Assembly (NCBI RefSeq): GCF_000614975.1
Contig: NZ_BALM01000001.1
Span: 62,001 to 126,000 of the forward strand
DNA from: Shewanella marina JCM 15074
Lineage (GTDB): Bacteria; Pseudomonadota; Gammaproteobacteria; Enterobacterales; Shewanellaceae
Direction of reading: 5' to 3'
DNA length: 64,000 nt
Positions 8,993 to 19,887 of the stretch are shown here, one piece after another. The position numbers and the translations under genes were made by a program. Within the stretch, counting starts at the first letter, position 1, and the number at the start of each line of letters is the position of its first letter. Under the pieces are notes generated by a model. The model had not been told where the DNA came from, made no database searches, and was given only the letters and a program-made list of their open reading frames with translations.

Positions 8993-10515
8993 TTATTGTG
9001 AGGTGTAATGCTGTTGCAATAATTCGTTTAATGGCAGTGGTCGTGCAAAATAGTAGCCTTGTACAAATTGCACATTATGTTGTTTGAGGTAATCCAGCTG
9101 TATTTGGGTTTCTACGCCTTCAGCAATCATGCTCATATTTAATTTGTGACCAAAATTGATAATGGCATCTAAAACGCCGCGTTTTAAATCTTCAGTACCA
9201 ATGGTATCAATAAACATTTTATCGATTTTAAAACTGTTAATGCCAAGCTGTTGTAGGTAACTAAAACCACTAAAGCCAGTACCAAAATCATCAAGTTTCA
9301 CACCATAACAGAGTTGTGATAGCCGTTTAATTTCTTCAGTAGCGGCGACAAAATTAGTCATAGGTTGACGTTCTGTCAGCTCAAAACACAACTTTGCTGT
9401 ATTACTATCATCGCGGTTTAGTAAGTAACGGCTGATCAATCCTTTCTCTAAATGCTCGCTGACAATATTGACGCTAACAAACCCTTCCAGTTTTGGCAGA
9501 TCTTTATAGATTTGATCCAGCAGTAGCTCTGTTAACGGCAGGATTAAATTGTTTTTCTCGGCATAGGGAATAAACATATTGGGCGCGACTAAAGTCCCGT
9601 TAGCCCGTTGCAACGTAGCAATGCTTCTTGGCCAACAATTTTATTGGTTTGAATATCATAAATAGGCTGATAGAAAGGCACAAATTCACGGTTTTCAATC
9701 CCTTTGCGGATCAGGTAACCCTGTGAAATTCGCATATTACGCCAATGCGAAAACAGTAAATTGCTGATCACGCCAAAACTTAAGCTGGCAATTGAGATCC
9801 AAAACCAAAACTGCTTGGCAATCTCCATATTTAACAGATCGCCCGCTTTCAAGGTCAGCAGCAGATTGCCATTCACCACTAAATGAGACGCTTTATATTG
9901 ATGGTTGAGTTGCTCAAGTGTTGTTTGCCCAAGCTGAATAGGCTTTAAGTTGGGGTACTTAATTTCTAGTTGAAAGCAATGATTACAATGATTGTTTAAT
10001 TGATCGCTATAGATACGATTGTTGATCATCGCTACTAACCGATTATTATTTAAAGGTAAAATATATACCAAGCTTCGGTTTTCATGTGATTCGGCATGGC
10101 TGGTAGTGAGGATTGCCCCTGATTTATGCTGTAGTCGATCGTGACTCAGTTTCATATCAACTGCTTCACCTAGATTTGAGCAGCGTTTACCATTAGCGAG
10201 TTCAAGTTGAATCACCCTGACTTCTCTTGGGCTGAGCTTTTCACTGGCTAATAGTTCAATGTCATGCATGTCACAAGAGAAATGAAAAAGCTTTTTTAGA
10301 TGCTCAAAATTTGCCTGATTCAATTCATCGTTATGTGATGCCATGATAACAGCCAGTTTACTGAGGTGATTATCTAATCTGTGTTGGATCATTAAATCAA
10401 TTAATAATGATTTAATGGGTATGATGAGCAAGAGTGGTAGGGCAAAAAGTGATATTGATACAAAAATGGGGTGATCACTTAGTAATTGCACAACTCGACG
10501 AATTGACGAACGCAA
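8993..10515 (-). CDS. CSS-motif EAL-domain cyclic di-GMP phosphodiesterase (frameshifted in this sequence)
   Basis: The 507-residue reconstructed protein has an N-terminal membrane helix (about 17-38), a periplasmic CSS-type redox sensor region with KRCSNLG and other cysteines, a second helix (about 237-258) and a C-terminal EAL domain. The catalytic set is complete: EALLR, ELTE, DDFGTG, a Lys in FKIDKMF and AEGVET, ending QGYYFARPL. It should hydrolyse c-di-GMP to pGpG. The frame breaks near 9611, where one base of a GG (minus strand) is missing; adding it gives LLRWQRANGT, the usual EAL sequence. The break is probably a read error. Confidence 0.87.
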
Positions 10516-10673
10516 TAAAAAATTCCTTTCAATATAGGCTGTTGCCCAAAAAACAGCGGAGTAGTATACCTAAACTTATAAAGCTTCTGGTCAGATCTGC
10601 TTAATTATTTGAACTTGAACTAATAAAGTAAGACTTTTTACTTACGAATGTGCATCTCGATACTAAAAAATTG

Positions 10674-11240
10674 TTAAAAATGATAATGAGTTGTAGGTGT
10701 AACAACATGTTTAAGTGGTTGATCCCATGGCTCAATAATTAACTTAGGATGCAATTGAATATCGTGGCCGTAGCCGATGGTTAGCGGTGGAGATACAGCC
10801 GCAAGAGTGCGGTCATAATAACCGCCGCCCATACCGAGTCGATAACCCTGCTGATCAAAGGCAACTAGCGGGGTGATAATGACATCAAGCTGTTCTATTG
10901 GACAAAGCTCGCTGACATTCAGCTTAGGTTCGGCGATACCATATTTGTTAAATACCAACTGTGAGGGGTTATAGCGGTAAAATTGTAAGTAACCAGCACA
11001 GAACGGATGCAACCTTGGAATATAAACGTCGATGCCAAGCGTAATCAGTTGCTTGATTGCAGGTAAAGGATCGAGTTCACCATCATTGGCGAGATACAGG
11101 GCAACACGCTGAATATTTAATGTTTGCAGATAACTGACAAGTTTCGTCGCGGCGAGATGAGCTGCAGATTGTTGTTGCTGTGGACTAAGTGAGTTTCTTA
11201 GTTGGCGGATGGTTTTGCGTATAACTTTTTTATGATTCAC
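10674..11240 (-). CDS. ygfA: 5-formyltetrahydrofolate cyclo-ligase
   Basis: ATP-dependent conversion of 5-formyl-THF to 5,10-methenyl-THF, which returns stored folate to one-carbon metabolism. The 188-residue protein shows VALYLANDGELDPLP near the middle, VYIPRL, and the signature LGMGGGYYDRTL near the C-terminus. It starts at GTG just downstream of 6S RNA on the same strand; zapA, 6S RNA and ygfA occur together in many gammaproteobacteria, so it is probably read from 6S read-through transcripts. Confidence 0.92.
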   Translation of the reverse strand: MNHKKVIRKTIRQLRNSLSPQQQQSAAHLAATKLVSYLQTLNIQRVALYLANDGELDPLPAIKQLITLGIDVYIPRLHPFCAGYLQFYRYNPSQLVFNKYGIAEPKLNVSELCPIEQLDVIITPLVAFDQQGYRLGMGGGYYDRTLAAVSPPLTIGYGHDIQLHPKLIIEPWDQPLKHVVTPTTHYHF

Positions 11241-11257
11241 GCTAGCCTCTAAATTTA

Positions 11258-11443
11258 GATGTTCCCCAGAATGCCGTTACTTTGGTGTAGCCCTTGAACC
11301 GTAGGTTCAAGGCGGACAAATGATTACCTCCTAAGGCTTCTCGGCGGACCGAGCGTGCTCAATGTCAGTAAAGCATTCACCCTAAAGTTAAAATTATCGG
11401 CACAGGGACATTACCATTTTACAAACACCCCAGGGAACAAAAT
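11258..11443 (-). ncRNA. ssrS: 6S RNA
   Basis: Between zapA and ygfA on their strand lies a roughly 186-base sequence whose conserved parts match E. coli 6S RNA as I remember it: GAGCACGCTCGGTCCG, CCGAGAAGCCTTA, and CCTTGAACC then GGTTCAAGG. The ends TTCCCTGG and TCTGGGGAA pair to form the closing stem. 6S RNA mimics an open promoter and sequesters sigma-70 RNA polymerase in stationary phase. The ends are approximate to a few bases. Confidence 0.93.
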
Positions 11444-11471
11444 TCTTAAATTTTAGAGTTACGCTAGGTAA

Positions 11472-11780
11472 CTATTCAACTTTAACAGACTGCTTAACTA
11501 GCGCATCTTCTAAAGTTGTTTGTAATAGACGAATACGATGATCCATCTCATTACGGTAATTATGGTTCTGTTGTTGCTCTTGGTAAAGCTCATTACCAAT
11601 ATTTAACGCAGCCATAATTGCAATTTCTTCACGAGTTAAGTTTGGGCGACGTTGGCGCAAACTTTCAAGTTGCTGCTCTAATTTTTTTGCGACCGCTCGT
11701 AATGCCGCTTCTTGTCCTGTCGGGCAAGCAATAGAGTATGTGCGTCCAAATAGACTGATTTCAATAGCACTACTACTCAT
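11472..11780 (-). CDS. zapA: Cell division protein ZapA
   Basis: A 102-residue FtsZ-ring-associated protein. The N-terminal part (IEISLFGRTYSIACPTGQE) is the globular ZapA head. From about residue 25 it is a long coiled coil (ALRAVAKKLEQQLESLRQR and on) used for tetramer formation and FtsZ filament bundling. It is divergent from ygfB and lies just upstream of 6S RNA, the usual arrangement. Confidence 0.93.
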   Translation of the reverse strand: MSSSAIEISLFGRTYSIACPTGQEAALRAVAKKLEQQLESLRQRRPNLTREEIAIMAALNIGNELYQEQQQNHNYRNEMDHRIRLLQTTLEDALVKQSVKVE

Positions 11781-12008
11781 GATGGCAAACGGTCCTTAAA
11801 TTAAGCTCTTGTTGCGGACTATATAAGGCTAGTTGGAAAAGTGCAAGGTAAGCTGAGAATGATTTGGTGAAGTTAGGTTTATTTGCTTTAACATTGAGCA
11901 GTTAGTAACAGTTTTCAATTTACTCGCAACAATCTTGAGCTAGGTAGTTGGTCGCTTATGTTAACTCTGCTAGCATTGAAACTAATACTATTTTTTGGAC
12001 ACACCATT

Positions 12009-12584
12009 ATGGCAACCTCTCCTTCGTTAAATATCGACAACTTAGCATTAGAACTCAATGGTGCAGAAATCGCACAACACCCAGTTGAAGTCCATGGCGC
12101 ATTGGTTGGTTTAATTTGTGGTGGTGCGCCAGTACAAAGTGGTGCTTGGGTTAAGCCATTACTTGAATTAGTAAATGATGGTCAGCCATTACCACCGACA
12201 TTAATGCAGTTAATTAATGATATGTATCAAGACGCAGCAACGCGTTTAGCTGAATTTGAATTTGGTTTTACGCCATTGCAGCCAGAAGAGGAAGAGCCTT
12301 TATCTGTGCGTGTAGAAGCATTATCACTATGGACGCAAAGTTTTTTAACCGGACTTGCGATTATTCAGCCTAAATTAAACAAAGCGCCAAAAGATGTGTG
12401 CGAAGTGATTAAAGATTTAGCTGAAATTGCACAAGTTGAATTTGATGTTGCAGAAGACGAAGAGTCAGAAGCTGCATACGCTGAACTACTTGAGTTTGTG
12501 CGTATGGCTGCAATTATGTGTCATGCAGAGTTTGTGGCTGAAATGAGCAGTGATAACGACGAGCCTGAGCAACCATTGCACTAG
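12009..12584 (+). CDS. ygfB: UPF0149 family protein YgfB
   Basis: A 191-residue acidic, all-helical protein of the YgfB/UPF0149 family. The conserved start region HGALVGLICGGAP and the acidic LQPEEEEPLSVRVEAL are visible, and the C-terminal segment contains VEFDVAEDEESEAAYAELLEFVRMAAI. The start is ATG of MATSPSLNID with TTTGGACAC upstream; an upstream in-frame ATG would add 17 hydrophobic residues with no good ribosome site. YgfB commonly heads the pepP-ubiH-ubiI operon; here ubiH follows directly and pepP is absent. Molecular role uncertain. Confidence 0.9.
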   Translation: MATSPSLNIDNLALELNGAEIAQHPVEVHGALVGLICGGAPVQSGAWVKPLLELVNDGQPLPPTLMQLINDMYQDAATRLAEFEFGFTPLQPEEEEPLSVRVEALSLWTQSFLTGLAIIQPKLNKAPKDVCEVIKDLAEIAQVEFDVAEDEESEAAYAELLEFVRMAAIMCHAEFVAEMSSDNDEPEQPLH

Positions 12585-12655
12585 CATCGCCAGTAAGTAA
12601 TATCAGTGCCTAAAGCCCAAATAAGAGCATAAAGTTAGGTAAAGAGGATCAGAGA

Positions 12656-13869
12656 TTGACATCTGAAACTGACGAAATCGATATAGATATTGTGATTGTC
12701 GGTGGCGCCATGCTGGTGCTACGTTAGCGTTAGGTTTAGCTAAGCTTAATCAAACGCTAACCAAACCATTATCTATTGCCGTAATAGAGTCTAGCCAACC
12801 CCATGCAGAACATCCCGGTTTTGATGCGCGCTCAATTGCCGTTGCTAATGGCTCCATTTTCGAGCTAAACCAATTAGGGCTCTGGCCACATCTAGCACCA
12901 CTTGCGTGCCCAATTACCGATATTCATGTCTCAGACCAAGGTCATTTTGGGATGACTGCGCTCAATAGTGCTTATCTTCAAGTGGACTGCTTAGGGCAAG
13001 TGATCGAATTAGCACCAGTCGGTCATGTGTTATTTAAGCTGTTATCACAAGCAGACATTCAATTATTTTGCCCCGAGCAATTGTTGCAAATAGAGACTCA
13101 TCAAGCACGACAGCAACTTACCCTTGCTTCAGGTAAAGTGATTAATGCGCAATTGTTGATAGCCGCTGACGGGGTTAATTCAGTGGTGCGACAGCAGTTA
13201 GGTTTAACGCTTGAGCAAACTGATTTTGGTCAAGTGGGCTTAATTGCTAACGTCGCATTAGACCGGCCGCATCAACAGCAAGCTTATGAACGATTTACTG
13301 AGCATGGGCCGCTCGCCATGCTACCCATGCAGACATTAAACCTGCAGCATCGAATGTCGATGGTATGGGCAATGACAGCCGCAAAAGCGGCTCAGTTAAA
13401 ACAGGCGTCAGAGGTTGAGTTTTTAGCTGAGCTACAGCAGCAATTTGGTTATCAAGCTGGCCGTTTTATCGGTGTCGGTGAGCGTCATCAATATCCGCTT
13501 AATCTATGCGTCATGCCGCGACCGATTTACCATCGCACTCTTTTTATTGGTAATGCCGCGCAGATGTTACATCCCATTGCAGGGCAAGGATTTAACCTAG
13601 GCTTACGTGATGTGGTTGGACTGTTAAAGGTATTAAAACAGCATTTAGATAGCGGTTATCATATCGGTGATATTCGTCTGCAACACAGTTATTTAAACAA
13701 CAGACAAACCGATCGAGATAACACCATTAATGCGATTAATGGCTTAGTGCGTGGATTTTCAAATCAATATTGGCCATTGGTGGCAGGTCGAAGTATCGGC
13801 TTGCGGCTGTTGTCTTGGTTACCGCCGTTAAAGTATCCCGTTGCCGAACGTGCAATGGGATGGCAATAA
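12656..13869 (+). CDS. ubiH: 2-octaprenyl-6-methoxyphenol hydroxylase UbiH (frameshifted in this sequence)
   Basis: FAD-dependent monooxygenase of ubiquinone synthesis. The N-terminal dinucleotide-binding motif IVGGAMAGATLALGL appears only if one G is restored near 12712; as written the frame stops at TAG eight codons after the break. The rest shows the middle FAD motif (LLIAADGVNSVVRQ) and the third motif (IGNAAQMLHPIAGQGFNLGLRD). Restored length is 404 residues, normal for UbiH. The start is TTG at 12656 with AGAGG eight bases upstream. It precedes the paralogue ubiI by 14 bases, in one operon. Confidence 0.88.
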
Positions 13870-13883
13870 AGGAATTTTTAAAC

Positions 13884-15113
13884 ATGTTATCAAGCCAGCG
13901 ATATGATATTGCCATTGTCGGCGGCGGTATGGTGGGCTTAGCGGCCGCGATAGGATTGGCAATGGCTGATCTTAACGTCGTGGTGATTGATGCCGGCAAT
14001 ACTGAAGCTGTCACAGGTCAACCAAGATTAAGAGTCAGTGCACTCAATAAAGCCAGTCAGCAACTATTAACCAATTTAGGGGCTTGGCAAAATGTTGATA
14101 TGAGCCGAGTCGGGGCTTATCAGCAAATGTCGGTCTGGGCTAAAAACGGTTTGGGCCATATTGATTTTGATAGTCATGACTTATGTCAGCAGCAACTGGG
14201 CAGTATTGTTGAAAACGATGTGGTCAGCCATGCGCTGGCGCAGCGTGCCAGTGAGCTGCCTAACTTAACTCATATTATGTCGCAGCAAGTGAATAATTTG
14301 GTGTTAGGCGATCGTGAAGCATGGTTGTCATTAGCCAATGGCAGCAACATCTCAGCCGATCTTGTGATTGCCGCCGATGGTGCAAATTCATGGGTGCGGC
14401 AGCAGTGTCAAATTCCATTAACCTATTGGGATTATGGTCATCATGGCATCGTTGCTACAGTGCGTTGCCAATTGCCACATCAAGCAACCGCCAGACAAGT
14501 ATTTACCCCTGATGGCCCATTAGCGCTATTGCCGCTTAATGATCCACATTTATGTTCAATTGTTTGGTCTGTACCACCGGCTAAAAGTGAAGCCTTATTA
14601 GCATTAGATGGCAGTGAATTTAGTAAACAGTTAACCGCGACCTTTGATGCCAGACTCGGCATTTGTGAGTTGGTTAGCGAGCGCCAAGCATTTCCTCTGC
14701 GGATGCGTTTTGCCCGTCACTTTGCTCAATCAAGATTATTGCTGGTGGGGGATGCGGCTCATACCATTCATCCGCTGGCAGGACAGGGTGTTAACTTAGG
14801 CTTTTTAGATGCAGCTAATGCCATTGAGCATATTAGTTTACTGGCGCAAACCGACAAAGATATTGGTGCTTATCATTATTTAAGACCTCTCGAGCGTGCC
14901 CGTAAGGCTGAAGCAATGCAAATGGTTGCGGCAATGGAAGGCTTTAAACAATTGTTTGCTGGTGAGCATCCATTAAAGAAAGTGATACGAGATTTTGGTC
15001 TAAATCTTGTTGATAATTGTCCGCCTATTAAAAAACAGTTTATGCGCCAAGCCTTGGGACTTGATGCAAACTTGCCCGTTATCTGCCGCGCTCATGATTC
15101 CGCATCTGTGTAA
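13884..15113 (+). CDS. ubiI: UbiI/VisC-family ubiquinone hydroxylase
   Basis: A 409-residue FAD monooxygenase, paralogous to UbiH. It has the N-terminal FAD motif IVGGGMVGLAAAIGL, the middle motif DLVIAADGANSWVRQQ and the GD motif GDAAHTIHPLAGQGVNLG. RVSALNKASQQLL is typical of the UbiI/UbiF branch, so it probably performs C5 hydroxylation, though UbiF cannot be excluded. The start is the ATG of MLSSQRYD with AAAGGAA upstream; in-frame upstream codons lie inside ubiH. It lies 14 bases after ubiH. Confidence 0.88.
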   Translation: MLSSQRYDIAIVGGGMVGLAAAIGLAMADLNVVVIDAGNTEAVTGQPRLRVSALNKASQQLLTNLGAWQNVDMSRVGAYQQMSVWAKNGLGHIDFDSHDLCQQQLGSIVENDVVSHALAQRASELPNLTHIMSQQVNNLVLGDREAWLSLANGSNISADLVIAADGANSWVRQQCQIPLTYWDYGHHGIVATVRCQLPHQATARQVFTPDGPLALLPLNDPHLCSIVWSVPPAKSEALLALDGSEFSKQLTATFDARLGICELVSERQAFPLRMRFARHFAQSRLLLVGDAAHTIHPLAGQGVNLGFLDAANAIEHISLLAQTDKDIGAYHYLRPLERARKAEAMQMVAAMEGFKQLFAGEHPLKKVIRDFGLNLVDNCPPIKKQFMRQALGLDANLPVICRAHDSASV

Positions 15114-15209
15114 CGATTGATATAGCTCAAACTGCTAAGTTTTAAGGCTTAGCTAATGTCGTTTTTAGTGATGTTTTTGGAGTTGTTAAGCAAGTAAAAA
15201 TAGATCAAA

Positions 15210-15244
15210 ACTTTTGTATACAAAAGTATGTCGCAAGGTATAAT
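15210..15244 (+). promoter_or_regulatory. Candidate gcv promoter with an 18-bp palindromic operator
   Basis: ACTTTTGTATACAAAAGT (15210-15227) is a perfect 18-bp palindrome with a central GTATAC, the style of GntR-family operators. It overlaps a possible -35 (TTGTAT, 15214-15219), and TATAAT lies at 15239-15244 after 19 bases. It is about 120 bases before the gcvT start. The binding protein is unknown; no glycine riboswitch is visible in this leader. Confidence 0.6.
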
Positions 15245-15361
15245 TTTGGCGCATTATTCAGCGAATAATCGCTAAAATAAAACAAAAAAATGAAAGCTCA
15301 ACTTAAAGGGTGGATGCCCGTACCAATTTTAGATCATGATGATCACGCAAAAGGGATAAAG

Positions 15362-16455
15362 ATGGCTAATAAAACGGTACTTTACGATAAGCATATACAA
15401 TCGAATGCCAAAATGGTCGATTTCCATGGTTGGGAAATGCCGATTAATTATGGTTCGCAGTTAGAAGAGCATCATGCAGTAAGACAAGATGCCGGTATGT
15501 TTGATGTATCCCATATGACGGTGGTAGACATTGAAGGCCCACAAGCCAAACCTTTCTTACGTCAACTATTAGCGAATGATATTGCTAAGCTAACAGTCGC
15601 TGGCAAAGCGCTTTATTCCGCTATGCTTAATCACGATGCCGGTGTGATTGACGACCTCATTACTTATTACCTTTCAGATACGCATTATCGCGTTGTTGTT
15701 AACTCCGCCACCCGTGAAAAAGATCTGACTTGGATTAATCTACAAGCCTTAGATTTTGATGTGACCGTGACAGAGCGCCCCGAGCTTGCCATGATTGCCG
15801 TACAAGGGCCAAATGCGAAAGCTAAAGCCGCGAGTGTGTTTAGCGCGCAGCAGAATCAAGTGATTGAAGCATGAAGCCATTTTTTGGTATTCAAGCCGAG
15901 TCACTATTTATTGCAACCACGGGCTATACCGGTGAAGCGGGTTACGAGATTATCGTGCCAGAAACTGAAGCGACAGCATTATGGCAAGCGTTATTAGAAG
16001 CCGGTGTGCGTCCATGTGGTTTAGGGGCGCGTGATACGCTACGGTTAGAAGCTGGCATGAACCTATATGGTCAAGATATGGATGAAACCATTAATCCATT
16101 AGCTGCCAATATGGGCTGGACGATTGCTTGGGCGCCGTCAGAGCGTCATTTTATCGGCCGTAGCGCGTTAACTGAAATCAAGAATAATGGTCATCAAAAA
16201 CTCGTTGGCTTAATCATGGAGCAAAAAGGTGTTTTGCGTCATGGTATGGAAGTGTTCTTTAGTGATGGTGCAGACCAAGAATATCAAGGTGTGATCACTA
16301 GCGGAACATTTTCACCAACCTTAGGCTATTCTATCGCGATGGCGCGCGTACCAGCAGGTATTGCTGATACCGCAGAAGTGGCTATTCGTAAAAAGCGAGT
16401 GCCGGTACGAGTAGTAGCACCTAGTTTTGTTCGTAATGGTAAACAAGCATTTTAG
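15362..16455 (+). CDS. gcvT: Glycine cleavage system T protein, aminomethyltransferase (frameshifted in this sequence)
   Basis: Transfers the methylene group from the lipoyl arm of GcvH to tetrahydrofolate, releasing ammonia. The sequence follows E. coli Gcv[25 protein letters not shown], then [10 protein letters not shown] and [13 protein letters not shown]. The frame breaks at 15871 (GAAGCATGAAG). One extra A gives [10 protein letters not shown] and a 364-residue protein, exactly the E. coli length. As written, the first part ends in TGA overlapping an ATG (ATGA), so a coupled two-piece protein is formally possible. Start [11 protein letters not shown] has AGGGATAAAG upstream. Confidence 0.92.
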
Positions 16456-16481
16456 ATTGTTGAGAAAAAGGATATAACACA

Positions 16482-16871
16482 ATGAGTAACGTTCCTACTG
16501 AATTAAAATATGCTGCCTCTCATGAATGGTTGCGTAAAGAAGAAGATGGTAGCTATACAGTGGGTATCACTGAGCACGCACAAGAGCTTTTAGGTGATAT
16601 GGTGTTTGTTGAGCTGCCAGAAGTGGGTGATACCCTTTCTGCAGGTGAAGAATGTGCAGTGGCTGAATCCGTTAAAGCCGCATCAGATATTTATTCACCA
16701 TTATCAGGTGAAGTATTAGCAATTAACGATGCTTTAGAAGATTCTCCAGAACTCGTTAACAGCGATGCATTCGGTGATGGCTGGTTCTTCCGCGTCATGC
16801 CAAGCGATGAAGCAGAGCTCGAAAATCTACTTGATGCAGATGCTTATCAAGAAGTTATTGACGAAGATTAA
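16482..16871 (+). CDS. gcvH: Glycine cleavage system H protein
   Basis: A 129-residue lipoyl carrier that shuttles the aminomethyl group between GcvP, GcvT and the dihydrolipoyl dehydrogenase. The lipoylated lysine is K65 in [17 protein letters not shown] near residue 14 and GWFFRV near the end are family features. AAAAGGA lies ten bases before the ATG. It sits 26 bases after gcvT in the gcvTHP operon. Confidence 0.96.
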   Translation: MSNVPTELKYAASHEWLRKEEDGSYTVGITEHAQELLGDMVFVELPEVGDTLSAGEECAVAESVKAASDIYSPLSGEVLAINDALEDSPELVNSDAFGDGWFFRVMPSDEAELENLLDADAYQEVIDED

Positions 16872-16881
16872 TCAATACATA

Positions 16882-16904
16882 AAAGCCTCACTCTGTGGGG
16901 CTTT
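16882..16904 (+). terminator. Hairpin between gcvH and gcvP
   Basis: AAAGCCTCAC and GTGGGGCTTT form a 10-bp stem with one G-T pair. The following sequence (GCTTTAATTTT) is only partly U-rich, so it may attenuate rather than end transcription before gcvP. Confidence 0.55.
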
Positions 16905-16993
16905 GCTTTAATTTTCCCTCATAAAAAAAATCTTAATTGGTTTGATATCACAAGACCAGTCACTTGTACTGGCAGTAATGGAATATTGATCTC

Positions 16994-19881
16994 ATGACCC
17001 AACCTACATTGACTCAACTAGAGTTACACGACAGCTTTTTAGCTCGTCATATAGGCCCTAACAGTGAACAACAGCAGCAAATGCTTAATTGTATTGGTGC
17101 TGAATCTCTTGCTGATTTGACCGCGCAAATCGTGCCGCAAGGCATTCGTTTGCCACAACCGCTCAAGGTTGGGTTAAGTCAAAATGAAGCTGAAGGTCTT
17201 GCTTACATTCGCCAAGTTGCTAGCAAAAATAAAATTAATAAAAGCTATATTGGTCAAGGTTATTATGGCACTGAAGTGCCTAACGTTATTTTACGTAATG
17301 TATTAGAAAATCCTGGTTGGTATACCGCTTATACGCCGTATCAGCCAGAAATCGCCCAAGGTCGTTTAGAGGCCGTATTAAATTTCCAACAATTATCAAT
17401 GGACTTAACAGGTCTTGATTTGGCCTCGGCATCTCTGCTGGATGAAGCTACCGCAGCGGCGGAAGCGATGGCGCTAGCTAAACGAGTATCGAAAGCTAAA
17501 AAAGCCAATATTTTCTTTGTTGCAGATGATGTATTCCCACAAACATTAGATGTAATACAAACCCGTGCAGAGTGTTTTGGTTTTGAAGTGATTGTAGGCC
17601 CAGCTCATGAGGCGGTGAATTACGAACTGTTTGGTGCGTTATTCCAATACACCAATAAACATGGCGAAATCCATGATTATACCGAGCTATTTAGCCAGCT
17701 TGCGCACAAGAAAGCGATTGTAACTGTTGCTGCCGATATTATGTCATTAGTGATGTTAAAGTCGCCGGGTAGCCAAGGCGCTGATGTGGTATTTGGTAGT
17801 GCTCAACGTTTTGGCGTGCCAATGGGCTATGGTGGGCCACATGCGGCATTCTTTGTTGCTAAAGATGCTCATAAACGTTCAATGCCGGGGCGAATTATTG
17901 GTGTATCAAAAGATACCCGCGGCAACCAAGCACTGCGTATGGCCATGCAAACGCGTGAGCAACATATTCGCCGTGAAAAAGCCAATTCAAACATCTGTAC
18001 TGCACAAGTATTATTGGCCAATATGGCCTCATTCTATGCGGTTTTCCATGGCCCTAAAGGATTAAAACTGATTGCCCAGCGTATTCACCGTTTAACGGAT
18101 ATTTTAGCGCTAGGCATGCAGCAATATGGCATAAAGCCAATTAATGCAACATGGTTTGATACCTTATCGTTTGTAGATTTAGATGTTGAAGCGATTAAAA
18201 CTCGCGCATTAGCGGTAGGCGTCAACCTGCGTTATGAGGAAGATGGCATTATCGGCATCAGTATTGATGAAACCACCACTCGCCAAGATGTAGCACAATT
18301 ATTTAATATCATTTTAGGTGACAAACATGATTTAGATGTAGCCGCGCTAGATACCCAGTTACTTGCCAATATTAGCGCAAGTATTCCAGTAAGCTTAATT
18401 CGCCAAGATGCGATTTTAAGCCATGCGACCTTTAACCGTTACCATAGCGAAACAGAGATGATGCGCTACATTAAACGGTTAGAAAATAAAGATTTAGCAT
18501 TGAATCACTCAATGATCTCATTAGGTTCATGCACCATGAAACTTAATGCCGCGGTGGAAATGATCCCCGTCAGTTGGCCTGAATTTGCCAATATGCACCC
18601 ATTCTGCCCACTTGACCAAGCTCAAGGTTATCAGCAGTTAATCGGTGAGTTGGCCGAGTATTTAGTGGATATCACAGGTTATGATGCCATGTGTATGCAG
18701 CCAAATTCAGGCGCGCAAGGGGAATATGCAGGCTTACTGGCAATTAAGAAATACCATGAGTCCCGTGGCGAAGGTCATCGTAACATCTGCTTAATTCCAC
18801 AATCAGCACACGGTACTAACCCAGCATCAGCGCAGCTTGCAGGGATGAAAGTGGTGGTAACTGCATGTGATAAGTTAGGTAACGTTGATTTAGCCGATCT
18901 TAAAGCGAAAGCGAGTGAACTGGCCGATAATCTATCATGCGTAATGGTCACGTACCCATCAACCCACGGCGTGTACGAAGAGGGCATTCGTGAAATCTGT
19001 GACATCATTCATGAGCACGGCGGTCAGGTTTATCTTGATGGTGCCAATATGAATGCACAGGTGGGGTTAACGTCACCGGGCTTTATTGGTGCCGACGTAT
19101 CACACTTAAATCTACACAAAACCTTTGCGATTCCACATGGCGGCGGTGGCCCAGGTATGGGCCCTATTGGTGTTAAAGCGCATTTAGCGCCATTTGTTGC
19201 AGGCCATAAAATCGTTAAGTTTGGTAAAGAGTGCGACAACAATGGTGCCGTATCAGCAGCGCCATATGGCAGCGCAGGTATTCTACCTATCTCATGGATG
19301 TATATTAAGTTACTGGGCACTAAAGGTTTGGAGCAATCGACCCAAGTCGCCATGCTTAATGCTAACTATATTACCCATAAATTAGCTGACCATTATCCGG
19401 TACTATACCGTGGCCGTAATAATCGTATTGCCCATGAGTGTATTATTGATTTACGTCCACTCAAAGAAGCATCAGGCGTGACCGAAATGGACATTGCCAA
19501 GCGTCTTAATGACTATGGCTTCCACGCGCCTACCATGAGCTTCCCTGTCGCGGGTACGCTGATGATTGAGCCAACCGAATCAGAGTCTAAAGTCGAACTT
19601 GATCGCTTTATTGAGGCAATGATTTCGATTCGAGCTGAAATCGCGAAAGTAGAAGCAGGCGAGTGGCCAGAGGACAATAATCCGCTCCACAATGCGCCGC
19701 ATACCCTAGCAGATATTATGGATCCAAGCTTTGATGAGCGGCCATATACCGTGAAGAGGCGGTATTCCCATCAGCAGCGGTGAAACAAAACAAGTTCTGG
19801 CCAACCGTGAACAGAATTGATGATGTTTATGGGGATCGGAATTTGATGTGTGCTTGCGTGCCTATCTCTGATTACGAGTAA
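16994..19881 (+). CDS. gcvP: Glycine dehydrogenase (decarboxylating) GcvP (frameshifted in this sequence)
   Basis: PLP enzyme that decarboxylates glycine and loads GcvH. The N-terminal half shows FLARHIGP and IGQGYYGT. The C-terminal half shows [22 protein letters not shown] and the PLP lysine in [17 protein letters not shown]. As written it stops early at residue 929. One C added to the CC at 19749-19750 turns [11 protein letters not shown] into [18 protein letters not shown] and runs on to VPISDYE with TAA at 19881. That gives 962 residues, close to E. coli (957). Probably a sequencing error. Lies 122 bases after gcvH. Confidence 0.92.
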
Positions 19882-19887
19882 ATTGCT

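Noticed and set aside
15114..15361. Glycine riboswitch upstream of gcvT
   Set aside because: The leader lacks the tandem aptamer cores; only a palindrome and a promoter are seen.
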